Made by a program: the position numbers and the translations under genes
Assembly: GCA_018136815.1 (NCBI GenBank)
Contig: CM030943.1
Span: 2,660,303-2,724,302 of the forward strand
Direction of reading: 5' to 3'
From: Isochrysis galbana
Taxonomy: Eukaryota; Haptophyta; Isochrysidales; Isochrysidaceae
DNA: 64,000 bases
The notes under the pieces: generated by a model
What the model was told of the DNA's origin: nothing
The model's input: only the letters and a program-made list of their open reading frames with translations
Database searches by the model: none
Part shown: one piece after another, positions 1 through 10,706 of the stretch
How positions within the stretch are numbered: position 1 is the stretch's first letter
Layout of the letters: each line of letters starts with the position of its first letter

Positions 1-3000
1 TGGGTCTAAGTCCGCCTTTGTCGTTTCTATTAAAAATGGGTCTCAAGTCGTTCATGTCTACCCTTTTCTTTGGTTGCCTGCCCATGCCCGCCTGGGCTGT
101 CCTCGTCAAATCGGTTTCTTGTGCGAATAGGAGTGCTTTGCTCAACAGGGCATATCTCTCTATGGTTCTTATCAGTACTGATTCCTCCGAAAATTTTACA
201 CCATCGTAGTGTATCCTATAGAAGTCCGTGATGATGTATCTCCATGCTAATAGGTATAGTATACATAGTGCTTTCGGGGCGTCTCCTTTCGGGAAAACGA
301 ATAGGTTATCTATAATGATTTCTTCTCTGCTCCTTTCAACCTCAGGTGAGAAGCGTGCGACTTTATTTAGTTCGCCTAGAATGTTAGTTATCCTGGGGCA
401 CTCACCTAAGTGGATCGAGGATTCCTCCGCCTCCCCACATATCCGGCATGTTTTATCTCTGCCCGGAAAACGGTTATATGTGCCTACTCGCCTGTGTGTG
501 ATATGTTTGAAGTGCAAGTGCGTGTCCCGCGTCGTTATCATTGGCGAGGTGTATAGCTTTGCGAGATGCGCCCATGTGTCGTCTGAGGTTTGCAGTTTAT
601 CCTCCCACTTGTTCAATCCCGTGTGGCGTTTGCGCTTGCGTTTCGCTTGCTGGAGGGCCTCGGTGATATGTTCTACACCGGTGCCGTCCAGCGGCGTCTT
701 ACCGTCTAGTGTGTATTCGTCTGCTAGCGGGTACTCTAGCCTCTTATTGGTTTTGTACCCTTCCCCCCAGTGCGCCGGAGGGGATGGATCTAAGTTCGTG
801 GGTGCGGTGTGCAATCTTTCCCCGACTATGGGTGTGCCTAAGTATGAGAGCTCCGCCTCATACCACTTTCCTTTGATGCTCACATAGTATTCCCCGTCCA
901 TTGTTATTCGCAGTTCGGGTGTCGGTTCCTCTGGAGCGCTTTGGTTGTCGGTCTCCTCGCTTCTCGCTGGTGCGCCCCCTATTTCGGCCGCGCTGTCTGC
1001 CGCCGCCATCAACGTCGTGGCGTGTTTGACTATTATGTCCCACGTTTCTAAGAATTTGTCTCTTGGGATATATTCCCCCTGAAATTGTATATACGTGTCG
1101 TTGTTCCTGAGGTATTGCGCGCATTCTTCGCTGCTATATGGCGCGGTCGCCGCGTGGTCTTTGAATACGTTGTGTATGGTGTTGCATTCGAGCTTATTCC
1201 ACAGCTTTGCCCATTTGGGTTTCATATTCGGTCCCGGGTGCGTTGGGCTACCCCACATGGGTTGTGAGAGTGCTCCCTCCCTACTTACTTTCAACGACGT
1301 GAGCTCTAGTTCACGGATGTTGTTTAGCGCCAGCTTCCAGAACGCGGGTAGTTTACTTGTACCCGTTATTCCATCGGTAAGTTTGCTCGTGGGGATTGTC
1401 GAGAGGACCGCTGCCCTCCCTAAGTTTGTCCGGCAAAACCACGCGTCGAGCACCTGCTTCCACTGTGCTTGGCGCGCGTCCAGATAGTTTAGGATCCATT
1501 TTGCTTGTAGTGCTTTGACGTGGTTGCTCCAGTCTAGCAGTCCCAGCCCGAGGTGGGGCCCTTTTTCCGAAGAGTTTTTAGTGGGAATCTCGGGATATTT
1601 TATCCATTGTAGCCGTCGTCCGGTGCGCTCGTTAGTCCACATAATCCTATCCACGGATCTTTTGATTGCCGTATGGAATGATTTCGGGGCTGCAAGTGTC
1701 TGCAACCAGTATCTAGGGATAGAATATATAAGGAAATTCGCCACCTTTGTTTTCCCGTGTATAGATAGGTTTTTGGTTAGCGGTGCGTATATAGTGGTTT
1801 TCTTCTCTATCTTGTCAGCTAATTTACGCCAGAATTCCTTGATGGCCTGGGGCCCCCCTAGCGGGACTCCCAGTATGGTCGCGTATTCGCTTCGTTTCAG
1901 CCACTTATATCTTTGGAATCTCCCGGGTGGGCGCTTCCTCTTCAGGGAGCCCATCCTCAGTCCTTCGAACTTTTGATCGTTGGGTTTGCCGCACGAGGCC
2001 GCCGCATATCTTTCTACCCAGCTGAGAGATCGCGCCAGGCTGCTGTAGTCTGCCGCTAAGAGTTGCGTATCGTCCGCAAACTGACTTATCTTAAGTTCGG
2101 CACCGTTAACTACGATGCCTTCAATGTCTTCGTCCTCATTTATCGCTCTGGTGAGGGCTTCTGCCGTTAAGAGGAAGGCCAGCGGCGAGAGCGGGCATCC
2201 TTGGGGGACGCCGCTCGCTATGTTGAAGGGGAAGCTTCTTCCCCCGTTCGCCTTTATGTAGCGGATTGGTTTAGCCTCGGAGTTCGTAAGAGCCTTCGCA
2301 TACCTCTTGAAATTTTCCCCGAATTTTAGTTTGTCGAGGACCAAATGGTAGAATTCCCAGTTGACCCTGTCGAAGGCCTTCTCCCAGTCGAGCGCCAGGA
2401 GGAGTCCTGGCTCCCCCGTTTCGTCTAGGTATGCATTCGTCAGTTGTAATAGATGAGTGGCTTCTCCGATCAACCGTTTCGGGACGAAGCCTAATTGGTC
2501 TTTCGAGATTATGTTCCCGATTACTTTTTTTAGTCTATTTGTAAGTACCTTGGCCAATATTTTGTAGTCGCTTTGCAGGAGCGTGATGGGTCTATAGTTC
2601 CTTGGATCTCTCGTGTCTCCTTTTTTATATAGGAGTATTATGTCGCCTTCTCTCATGGATACGTTAAGTTGCCCCTGCTCTAGAGCTAGATTTAGCACTC
2701 TAAGAAAGTCGTGTTTCACTAGGTCTATGAAGCTTTTGTAGAACTCCGCCGGTAGCGCGTCTGGCCCCGCGCTCTTGCCACCCCCTATTTGGGTAATGGC
2801 GTCCGTGAGCTCCTCCATCGTTATTTTCCCTTCTATTGCATCGCTGTCGTGTTTGTTCATCGGGCGTGTTTCTAGCGTCTCTTCGAGTTCGTGGTCTCTG
2901 GTGTTGCGGCGTTCCTGGTATAGCCATACGTAGTACTTGCGGAGTTCGCTTCGTATTTCCGCATCGTCTGCGGTCGTGTTTCTCATGTCGTCCCCCGGGA

Positions 3001-3088
3001 CGTTCCAGTCTCTAGTGATGAAGAGTTCTGGGATCGCGCTGTTAGAGGCGCGCGTTTGAAATCTCTGAAAGAATTCTTTCGTCTTTCG
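1..3088 (-). CDS. Non-LTR retrotransposon reverse transcriptase (partial, runs off left edge)
   Basis: This frame is open on the minus strand from just after a TGA at 3089-3091 to base 1, so the true 3' end lies outside the window. It reads as the RT half of a LINE: a GKSAGPDALPAEFY block near 2740-2790, DWEKAFDRVNWEF near 2355-2390 (motif A Asp), SGVPQGCPLSPLAF near 2175-2215, and the catalytic FADD at 2069-2080. Near 405-460 there is a C-x2-C-x8-H-x3-C zinc knuckle (TCRICG...IHLGEC), typical of the region after RT in plant and algal LINEs, followed by the LAWRYIITDFYRI block shared with other copies here. It would carry out target-primed reverse transcription. It is one nucleotide out of frame with the endonuclease ORF upstream (3042-6134), and its first readable residues (KEFFQRFQT) continue the same protein, so this is the second half of one broken or frameshifted polyprotein. 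Confidence 0.93.
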
Positions 3089-6000
3089 TCATCCTCTCCT
3101 CACATTTGAGAGAGTCGAAGCTTTCTTTGATCGTCGGTCTGGACTTCCTGCGAATCGCACCTATCTTTTCGTTGAGTTCGCGCATTCTATCCACTTTCCT
3201 CGCGTTTGGCTCGCCATCGTTGAGCTCGATCCCAATCAATGCAAGCTCTTCGACGGCCTTTGCTATTTCCTGTTGCTCTTTGTTCTGCCTTGTTGCCCAT
3301 AGAAGGTAAATTGCCGCCGCCTTTTTCGCGTTGCTCCACGCGTCGTCGATGTCTTCGTCCGGTGTCTCAGGTTTTATGTGGCTTCTCCACAGGTGTGTTA
3401 TAACTCTCCGCGTGTCTTCCGCGCCGAAAAGTTCGCTGTCTATTCGCACGTCGTATGTGCGTCCGGGTTTGAACCCTAATACTTCGAAGGTGCCCACCAC
3501 CGGGAGGTGGTCCGAGGCGCCTTTCCCCGTAAAAAGTGACGGGTGTGGGCCGATTGTCTGCCAATTGATGTTCGAGCATACGATGGGGGAATAGATCCTG
3601 TCTATTCGCGTGTGAACGGTCCCCGAAAGACGGGTGAAGCCCCCTTTGATATTACCGTTCACTAGATTGTATGCGTCCATTAATCCTATCTCATTCATAG
3701 TCGTTCTTAGTTTGGGTCCGTGGGCGTTTCCATATTCCTCTCGGTCCGTGTGCTTCCTTGTGTCTCTCTCCACATCTTCTACACAATTGAAGTCGCCTCC
3801 CATAATGGTATCGTGTTCTCCTACCACGGGGCTCGTTTTCAATGTTTCTATCTGGGTGGCTCTCAAATTAGGCGCGGCGCTCAGATATATAGATATTAGT
3901 TCCAATTCTTTAGATTCTATTACGCATCTAACTCGTAGGCATCTGCCTTCGACTAGCGTTTCCGCCGTATCCGGTAACATTTTCACTCTTGGGGAGGAGT
4001 CGCGGATCGCAATTCCCACCCCACTCGCCGGGTCAGTGATGTTCGCAGGTGCTTGCACCATTTGCCATCCCAACGCTTTGGCGGTCATGCATGCGCGGTG
4101 TTGCCTGCCGTCTGCGTAGGCATGAAGCTCTTGTAGAAGTAGGATGTCCACCCTCGCTTTCCTCGCTTGGGCTAGCACCGAGCCTAAGGCGCCGTGCCCG
4201 GCACCGTTGATGTTGTAGGACACGATAGTAACCGGTCCCTCACCTGGGTATCCAAGGGTGGAGTTGAATGTGAGTGCGTATATGATCAATGCGTTGCCGC
4301 GACGCGACAGATGGGCTACGCATGCGTACTTGTGGAGATAGCGGCATTCGGCACCTAGGGTGCAAAATCCTCCCTTTGGTTGTTTTCCGGGATGTCCGGC
4401 ACTCGCGCGCGGAAACGCGCATACAATTGTGCATGCGCCGTCTTTCCACGCGCCCGGATAATCGTGCGATCGATTGCATGCTTTGCCCTCGATATTCATG
4501 GGGCACTTCCCGTTGGGGAAACGTTTGCATAGCTCGAGCGAGCCCGGGTTGACGGCCTCTTGGATAGTCTTCTTCGGCGTTGCCGTGCGCTTGCGCTCTT
4601 CCCGCTCAAGTCGCGCTGCTTTTTCCTCTGCGCACACGCACATGCGAAGGGGGGGTTGGAAGGCCATAGCGTAGTCTTTTTTGTATCCTTTGCATCCCTT
4701 TGGACCTGCGTGGATGTACAGGTTCTTTATGTCGCCGCCGAGCTCGCGGCAGTTTCGGACCGCATACTCGATGGGGTAGGGGGCTCCGTTAACGCTGAGA
4801 AGTATCTTGCGCGGAAAGTCGAACGATTTGAACGAGCCTTGCTTGGGAGTCACATAGAGGTGGTAAACCTCTTTCTTGCCTTGGGTCACTAGCACTCCTT
4901 CTTTGGTGAGGATCTTGGTCCTTTCTTGGTTTCCTTGGAGAAAGTAGAAGCCTTGGTTTTCGACCGCCTTGGCGAGCGTGCTGATCGTGATAATGCTCTT
5001 CAACTCGAACTTGTAGTTGCGCACCACTAGGTGCGCCGAGACGTCTTGGAAAGCGCCAGCTACCGCTTTGTCGGACGCCCGGGGTAGCCCCTTGAGTTTC
5101 TCGTCGAGAGTTTGATATTTGACCGCTATGGGGCACGGAATGCCCGCCTTGCGAAAGTCGACGACGTCTTTGAACATCTCGCGAAATTGGTTCGCGCAAT
5201 CCGCCGTAACCATTATTTCCCATGGTCCGGAGGCGCTCTTAGACAGAAAGTCGGGTTCAAGGTCGACGCCTTCAAGTTTGTTGAGATGCGCGACAATGGC
5301 GCCTAGGGTCTCCTCGTCTTTGGCCTTGTGGCCCTTCTCGTACGCCGTGAAGGTGATGACGATTTTATGAGAATCCGGAAACTCGGCCTCTTCTTGAAGC
5401 TCGGGCTCGAGGTCTTCGTCAAGGAGGGCCACCTGTGTGGCCGTGGGGGGAGGCAAGGTTAGTCCTCTGCTTTGTCTTGCTTCTCTAGGGTCCATTTGTC
5501 TCAGTGCGTCAACCGCGTAGTCACTCCCTCTCGCGGGTTTTGCGTGGAGTGTCTGTTGTGTTGGCCCAAATTCGTGTTTGTGCTGGTTATGTTGGGCCTC
5601 TGGGGCCGGTGCCTTGCTGATCGTTCCAGCGCCCGAGGCGCGGTCGTCTGTGTGCTTCTGGGCGTCTCTGGGGAGTGTCTCCCCGGTGTCGTCCTCCCTG
5701 TTGCCGCTGTCTCCCATGATGGGGGTCCAAAGCTGCTCTTTCCAGTGCCTGTTTTGATGCGACATTTCCCCAATGGGGTCCTGTCTTGTATGGCGCCGGG
5801 CCGGCCCCTCGCGCCGGAGCACGAGGGCGGTAACGCGGCTGTGTAGGGTCCCGGCCCGGGGGCCTTCCCTATGGGTTCGTCCCTCTGGTGCTTTGTGGTG
5901 GGTGTGGCTGTGGATTGTGCTGGAGGTGTGTTGCCTGCTGGCTGGTGCCAGCATGGCGGCCTTGTATGTGCCGTTCGTGGTGATGCGCGGGCGCGGCCCG

Positions 6001-6134
6001 CCGGCTCCTGTGCCCACCTGACTGGGGGGGTCGTCCTGGCGCGGTCGCTTCGGCGACAGCGGCGTCTCCATGAGCTCTTCGTCCATCATGGCGAGGGCAG
6101 CGGCAGCGAGAGCGGGCGGCGGCGCGCGCTCCAT
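3042..6134 (-). CDS. Non-LTR retrotransposon gag-like / APE endonuclease ORF
   Basis: This is a 1030-aa ORF beginning MERAPPPALA, the same start as other copies in the window. Residues about 250-470 form a gag-like domain (LNKLEGVDLEPDF, SGPWEIMV, VSAHLVV) shared with the copies at 12 kb and 47 kb. Residues about 530-610 hold two CCCH-type zinc motifs (C-x7-C-x8-C-x3-H, then C-x5-C-x3-H), unusual where LINEs normally have CCHC knuckles. From about 634 onward there is an apurinic-type endonuclease: TIVSYNING, LLLQE (catalytic Glu, about 665), GGDFN (about 779) and ASDHLP (about 871). The ORF stops at 3042, about 40 residues before the RT would normally follow, because the frame changes by +1 near 3085. 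It is either a damaged copy or uses a frameshift; a single-base sequencing error is also possible. Confidence 0.93.
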   Translation of the reverse strand: MERAPPPALAAAALAMMDEELMETPLSPKRPRQDDPPSQVGTGAGGPRPRITTNGTYKAAMLAPASRQHTSSTIHSHTHHKAPEGRTHREGPRAGTLHSRVTALVLRREGPARRHTRQDPIGEMSHQNRHWKEQLWTPIMGDSGNREDDTGETLPRDAQKHTDDRASGAGTISKAPAPEAQHNQHKHEFGPTQQTLHAKPARGSDYAVDALRQMDPREARQSRGLTLPPPTATQVALLDEDLEPELQEEAEFPDSHKIVITFTAYEKGHKAKDEETLGAIVAHLNKLEGVDLEPDFLSKSASGPWEIMVTADCANQFREMFKDVVDFRKAGIPCPIAVKYQTLDEKLKGLPRASDKAVAGAFQDVSAHLVVRNYKFELKSIITISTLAKAVENQGFYFLQGNQERTKILTKEGVLVTQGKKEVYHLYVTPKQGSFKSFDFPRKILLSVNGAPYPIEYAVRNCRELGGDIKNLYIHAGPKGCKGYKKDYAMAFQPPLRMCVCAEEKAARLEREERKRTATPKKTIQEAVNPGSLELCKRFPNGKCPMNIEGKACNRSHDYPGAWKDGACTIVCAFPRASAGHPGKQPKGGFCTLGAECRYLHKYACVAHLSRRGNALIIYALTFNSTLGYPGEGPVTIVSYNINGAGHGALGSVLAQARKARVDILLLQELHAYADGRQHRACMTAKALGWQMVQAPANITDPASGVGIAIRDSSPRVKMLPDTAETLVEGRCLRVRCVIESKELELISIYLSAAPNLRATQIETLKTSPVVGEHDTIMGGDFNCVEDVERDTRKHTDREEYGNAHGPKLRTTMNEIGLMDAYNLVNGNIKGGFTRLSGTVHTRIDRIYSPIVCSNINWQTIGPHPSLFTGKGASDHLPVVGTFEVLGFKPGRTYDVRIDSELFGAEDTRRVITHLWRSHIKPETPDEDIDDAWSNAKKAAAIYLLWATRQNKEQQEIAKAVEELALIGIELNDGEPNARKVDRMRELNEKIGAIRRKSRPTIKESFDSLKCEERMTKDERILSEISNARL

Positions 6135-6138
6135 GACC

Positions 6139-6156
6139 CTATCGGTTTAACGATAG
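6139..6156 (-). promoter_or_regulatory. Hairpin just upstream of the retrotransposon start codon
   Basis: On the element strand the sequence CTATCG-TTAAAC-CGATAG is a perfect 6-bp stem ending 4 nt before the ATG at 6134. The same arrangement with a different stem sequence precedes the ATG in the copies at 36893, 46748 and 56812. Compensated stems suggest that the structure is kept rather than the exact bases. Its role (translation start or 5' end definition) is inference. Confidence 0.55.
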
Positions 6157-6159
6157 TTG

Positions 6160-7370
6160 GGTTTTATCCGGTCGTAAGCGCTCCCTCGTTTCGAGGCGCA
6201 CTGATCCTGTGTGGAAGTGCGTTTCGATTGTGGACGAGGAAGACCCCAACAACACTCACTGGGCTTGCCTGGGGTGTGGCTGCCGGAGGAATGGAGGGGC
6301 TACGAGGATCGCGGATCGACGGAGGCCGACAGGGTACCAATCCGACTAGTCCGACAACAATCCGAGACACGCACACTCGACTCTCACCCAACATTCCTCC
6401 ACACTAACGTATCTTTCACCACTTGGGCGGGGAAGACACAGAAGGAAGGAAACAAGGAAGAGAAAGCCGACAAGAGAGCGACGATGCGACGGAGGAGCCG
6501 ACGGCGAACGGCGGTTACCGCGAACGAGTAGGTCGAAAGTAAGGAGGGAATCTACGTGCGTAAACCGAAAGGGGCGAGAGGGTAGGCTTCGCGCGGGGGG
6601 AAAAGTCCGCAGCGACGAACACCTACGACGAGGGCGAGAGCGAGCGCGGGGGAACGACAGCAAGGAGGGACCAAAGGCAGAGCAAGGCCCAAGGAGCGAA
6701 GGAGCGAAAAGGAGCGAGACAGGCCACAAAGGGCGCGACGGCAAGGAGCGAGGGGCGAGTTACGGGTGAAGAGTTCTACAAGTTACCAGTAAAACTCCGC
6801 GGCAAACAAGATCGATTGAGCACAAAGACGACGCAAGTAGGGGTAGGCATCTTTATCCATTGAAAATGCCCCATTTATCCATGAGAAATATCCAAGAAAT
6901 ATCCATCCGCCCCCCCCCCAAATACCAAATATCCAAGCAAATATGCAATGTCCGCGTCACGCGCCGCTCTGCCGTTGCGCTTATTGCGGTTATACCGCAA
7001 CATCACTGACGCTTCCTAAGGTACTAGCCCGATCAGCACCAACCAAACATTTCAACAATGAAAACACAAGTTTTGAAGAAGCTGGAAGCTGGGTTTAGGG
7101 CTCAGACAAAGAGCCACCCTTGCAGCTAAGGCCCAAGTTAATAACTTGGTTTGTTTAGATGCCCACCACCCAAGCGCCTGCTTGGTGAATTCCAGCTCAC
7201 ATGTGCATGGTAGGGCGTAGGGCCTAAGAGTAGAAAGTAGAAAGTAGGGGCCGAGGGGGAGGGGGGAGGGGAGAGATCGGAAGAGGCCGAGAAACTTCCT
7301 TCTCGTCTCGGGTGGTGCGATTTTGTTTTTGGCGCTCGCCGAGGGGAGCCGCGAGATTTGACGATGGGAT
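6160..7370. other. Intergenic; 5' flank of the retrotransposon, no gene seen
   Basis: I see no convincing gene. 6540-6780 is purine-rich. At 6885-6960 there is an AT-richer patch with repeated AAATATCCA words and a poly-C run. Part of this stretch may be 5' UTR of the minus-strand retrotransposon, and it could also contain upstream exons of the de-epoxidase gene. Confidence 0.4.
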
Positions 7371-7659
7371 GAGAGAGGAGAGAGAGAGAAAGGGAGAGGG
7401 GAGGGTGGAAGAGAGAGAATAAGGGGAGAGAAAGATGTGAGATTCGAGATGAGAGACTTCTCTCGACTTCCCGTGAGAACGCTTTGGTGTACTTATATTA
7501 AATGAAGGATCACAAATACGGAGCAGAGGGGGAGGGAGGGAGGGAGAGAGGGGTAGAGTGGCAGAGAGGGGGGGGGGGGGGGGGGGAGGAGGGTGTGAGA
7601 GACAGGGGACGAGAGAGAGAAAGAAAGAGTGGGAAATAAGTGAGAGGGGGGGGGGGGAG

Positions 7660-7699
<40 letters not shown>

Positions 7700-7730
7700 A
7701 GAGAGAAGAGAGAGAGAGAGAGAGAGCGAG
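7371..7730. repeat. GA-rich microsatellite upstream of the de-epoxidase gene
   Basis: This is a nearly pure purine strand of AGAGAG and GGGAGG words with an 18-base G run near 7570. It ends a few bases before the first recognisable coding exon at 7733. Apparent long ORFs on either strand here are low-complexity artefacts. Confidence 0.9.
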
Positions 7731-7732
7731 CG

Positions 7733-10706
7733 ATGGTTGTGCTCTCTGTTCGCGCCGAGGCGGCGGCGGCGCTGGCGGCGGCGATTGTGTGCAGTAGCCC
7801 GGCGGTGCTGCCCATTGCGCCGGCGATTGCGGCCGATGGCGCCGCCATCGCCAGCTGCCTCATCCAGAAGGTGAGAGAAGAGAGAGAGAGAGAGGGAGGT
7901 GAGAGAAGAGAGGGAGGGAGGGAGAGGGAGTGGGAGGGAGGGAGGAAGGGAAGAGAGCGAGACAGAGGGGGGGGGAGGGAGGGAGAGGGATAGAGGGAGA
8001 GGGAGGGAGGCAGGGAGAGGAGAGGGAGAGAGGGAGAGAGAGTGGGAAGGGGCATTGAGGGGGAGGGGGAGGGGGGGGGGCGTGAGACGGGAGGGGCTTG
8101 AGTGCGGGCGGAACGGAGGGGTCAGAGAGAAGGACAGCGGAGAGAAGAGCGATCAGGTATGAAACATAAGGGAGAGAAGGGTTGGGGCTTGGGGGAGGGA
8201 AAGGGGGGCGTGCTGCGGAAGTTGCAGTGAGGGGGTGCCGGTGAGACACAGAAACCAGGAGGAGCGAGAGAGAGAGTCGGGAGCCAGAAGCCGACTCCAT
8301 AAAAGGAATGTGAGGATGAACCTAGGCCGTTGGCATGGGACGGAGGCGCAACAAAGGAAAGCATGGAACGCCCTTGGAGACAGAGAGGGTGTGGGGAGGG
8401 TGTGCGCGGGGGTTGCTCCAAGGTCGGCCGGCGTCTTTGCTAGTCGCGGCATAAACGGGTTGAGCACATATGCAGGGGAGGATGGATGCAAGGGAGACGG
8501 AAGCAAGTTGCTGCAGGCCAGATGGGGAAGATGCGTGGGCGCAATGTTTTGAGACTATATGATGCACCAGTACGAACAGTCTACGCTGCCTGCGTCACGC
8601 ATCACCCTCCGCACACCATGCCCCGCTCATTGCTTTGTAGGCCCCGGGCGCACTCGCGCGTTGCGTGACCGACCCGGTGTGCGCCGCCAACTTGCTGTGT
8701 ATCCAGACGTGTAACGACAGGTGCACGAGCGCTCCCTTGAGTGTTTGCGTACTCATTGGCGCACCAAGCGTGTGACGCAGAAGCGTGCCTAATGCCGTCG
8801 TACACACCCAACCTTTCCTGAGAGCAGCGCATCCGTGCACGTTTGGGCCGTTCATCCCCGTCTTTCACCTCGCTCTCTCCGGCGACTTTTTGCTACCTTC
8901 GCCATCGCCTCAATATCCCAACATTGACATGTACGCAGGCCCGACGAAGCCACCTGCCAGATCGCGTGCGGGGATAAATTCGCGAACCAGGTCACCGAGG
9001 CCTTCACCAAGGCGGCAGTCACCGACAAAAAGTGCGACGCTTGGTGGTCCCTTCAGCAGCGCTGCCATCGGACCGCCTTCCCTCGATCCCATGCCGCAAA
9101 TGCTCACCCCTCTTCCCACCTGCTTGTCTCACTATATCAGGTGCGTTCCCCAGCGCCCGGATGACGGCTCTTGGCCGGTCCCCAAGGACGAGACGCTCGT
9201 TCCCAAGTTCGAGACAACCGTGCTCGAGGGCGACTGGTACATCTCTGCCGGGCTCAACAAGGTGCGCTGTGCCGCGGTGCTAGGCCTCGACCCGTCCCAC
9301 CTGGCCCCACCCCACCGCCCCTTGCCTGATCCGCAGGCGTTCGACACCTTTGACTGCCAGCTGCACCGCTTTGAAGCGCCATCACCCACGACGCTTGTCG
9401 GGAATCTGCAGTGGCGCATTAAAGATCCCGTTGCCGGTGCGCTTGTGCGATAGCTCTGCATGTAACGCGCCTCGCCGTCTCCCCCGTCCCCGATGATTCA
9501 CTTGACGATCATTGACTCGCCCTACCGTCTTGTGCAGGCACCAACTTTGTCACGCGCTACACGCTTCAAACATTTGAGCAGGACAAGACGCGTCCGGGCA
9601 TCCTTTACAACCATGACAACGAGTTCTTGCATTACCAGGATGATTGGTGCGCGGCGCCGGCCAAATACCTTGGCGCTCCGACCCCTAACCACTCGACTCG
9701 CCGCTAAGCCAAACATGCATCCTGGCCCGCGAAGGTATATCCTTGGCTACAAAGGGGCATACGACGATGACAAGGGCAAAGGCGGCTACGTTACTGTCTA
9801 CTACCGCGGGTCCAATGACGCCTGGGACGGGTGCGGTGCCCACCTCGCTCCACCACGTCTCTCCAAAGTTACGCACTTACCGCATTCGCCGCCCGCGTAA
9901 CCGCAGGTATGGGGGCGCTGTCATCTACACGCGTGACCCCAAGCTGCGGCCGGAGTACATCCCCGAGATTAGCAAGCAGCTCGAGCAGGTAGCCGCTCAG
10001 ATCCGACACATGGGGCGACGTCCCAACTCCTCAACCATGCCTCCTTGCCACCCTGCTCGTACCCCGCACCCATTGGCCTCGCCTCCGCTTCGGCAGGTTG
10101 GGCTCAAGTGGTCCGACTTCACCGAGACAGACAACTCGTGCAACGCCGCCGAGACCCGTCTCGAGGAGATCGAGGTGTGCCCTTGCGCGGAAGGTTCCTT
10201 TCCTTTCCTTGAGCTCTTGCCCCCTGGGAGCCGCACCCTTGTGCCCGCCCAATGTACCGCTTGCGCGAGGTCTCGCCTCTCACCGCACCTACCGAGCGTC
10301 CCTCGGCGCGACGCAGGCGGACCTGGTCTTTGTCGAGGGTAAAGTTGCGTCGGCGCTTACAACCTTTGACCAAGAGCTCATCAAGGACGTCTCGGGAATC
10401 GAGAAGGCGATTGAGAGCGAAGTCCTCTCGGTACGCCTGCCTGTGCCGGCCCATGCGTATCTCGAGCGACGCCCGATCTCCCAATGCCGCCTACCTCGAG
10501 CGCTGCATGTCGGCATCTGCACCCCCCCCCCCCCCCCCGCCGCGCCGAGCGCTCCCGACTCGCCCGCCCTTGCGCACTCAACTCGAGCTCGTTTCATCCC
10601 CACTCACCAGGTGGAGCGTGAGCTTGAGAAGGACGTCGTGGCGGTCGAGGAGGAGGTCAGCTCTTTCACCAAGAGACTCCAGACCCTGTTCTCGCGCTCG
10701 AACTAG
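7733..10706 (+). CDS. VDE: Violaxanthin de-epoxidase, 11 exons
   Basis: Exons: 7733-7870, 8707-8720, 8939-9031, 9141-9261, 9337-9436, 9538-9646, 9735-9830, 9907-9988, 10097-10174, 10317-10430, 10611-10706. All introns are GT-AG and all phases fit, giving 346 aa. The enzyme is lumenal and converts violaxanthin to zeaxanthin (or diadinoxanthin to diatoxanthin) in the photoprotective xanthophyll cycle. Family landmarks are clear: the Cys-rich segment [30 protein letters not shown], the lipocalin barrel ([55 protein letters not shown]), DNSC, and a Glu-rich C-terminal helix. The 14-nt second exon supplies the conserved TCND plus the first two bases of Arg. The N-terminus at 7733 has an Ala-rich hydrophobic stretch like a thylakoid-lumen signal; several family N-terminal cysteines are missing, so upstream exons beyond the GA tract are likely. 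Confidence 0.95.
8707..8720 (+). other. VDE: 14-nt micro-exon of the de-epoxidase gene
   Basis: Without it exon 1 (phase 0) cannot be joined to the exon at 8939, which needs two carried bases. ACGTGTAACGACAG lies between TATCCAG and GTGCAC, so it has acceptor and donor sites. It restores frame and the family-conserved Cys and Arg of the TCNxRPDE motif. Confidence 0.85.

Noticed and set aside
228-1976. Plus-strand open frames of 130-219 aa in the first 2 kb
   Set aside because: They are shadows of the minus-strand reverse transcriptase, which has clear family motifs in its own frame.
7510-8300. Open frames on both strands around the GA tract and first de-epoxidase intron
   Set aside because: Low-complexity shadows. 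Only the plus frame at 7733-7870 ends in a proper donor and continues into homologous exons.
9522-9876. Minus-strand and alternative-frame ORFs inside the de-epoxidase exons
   Set aside because: They read through splice sites and have no motif; the plus-strand exons match the family residue by residue.
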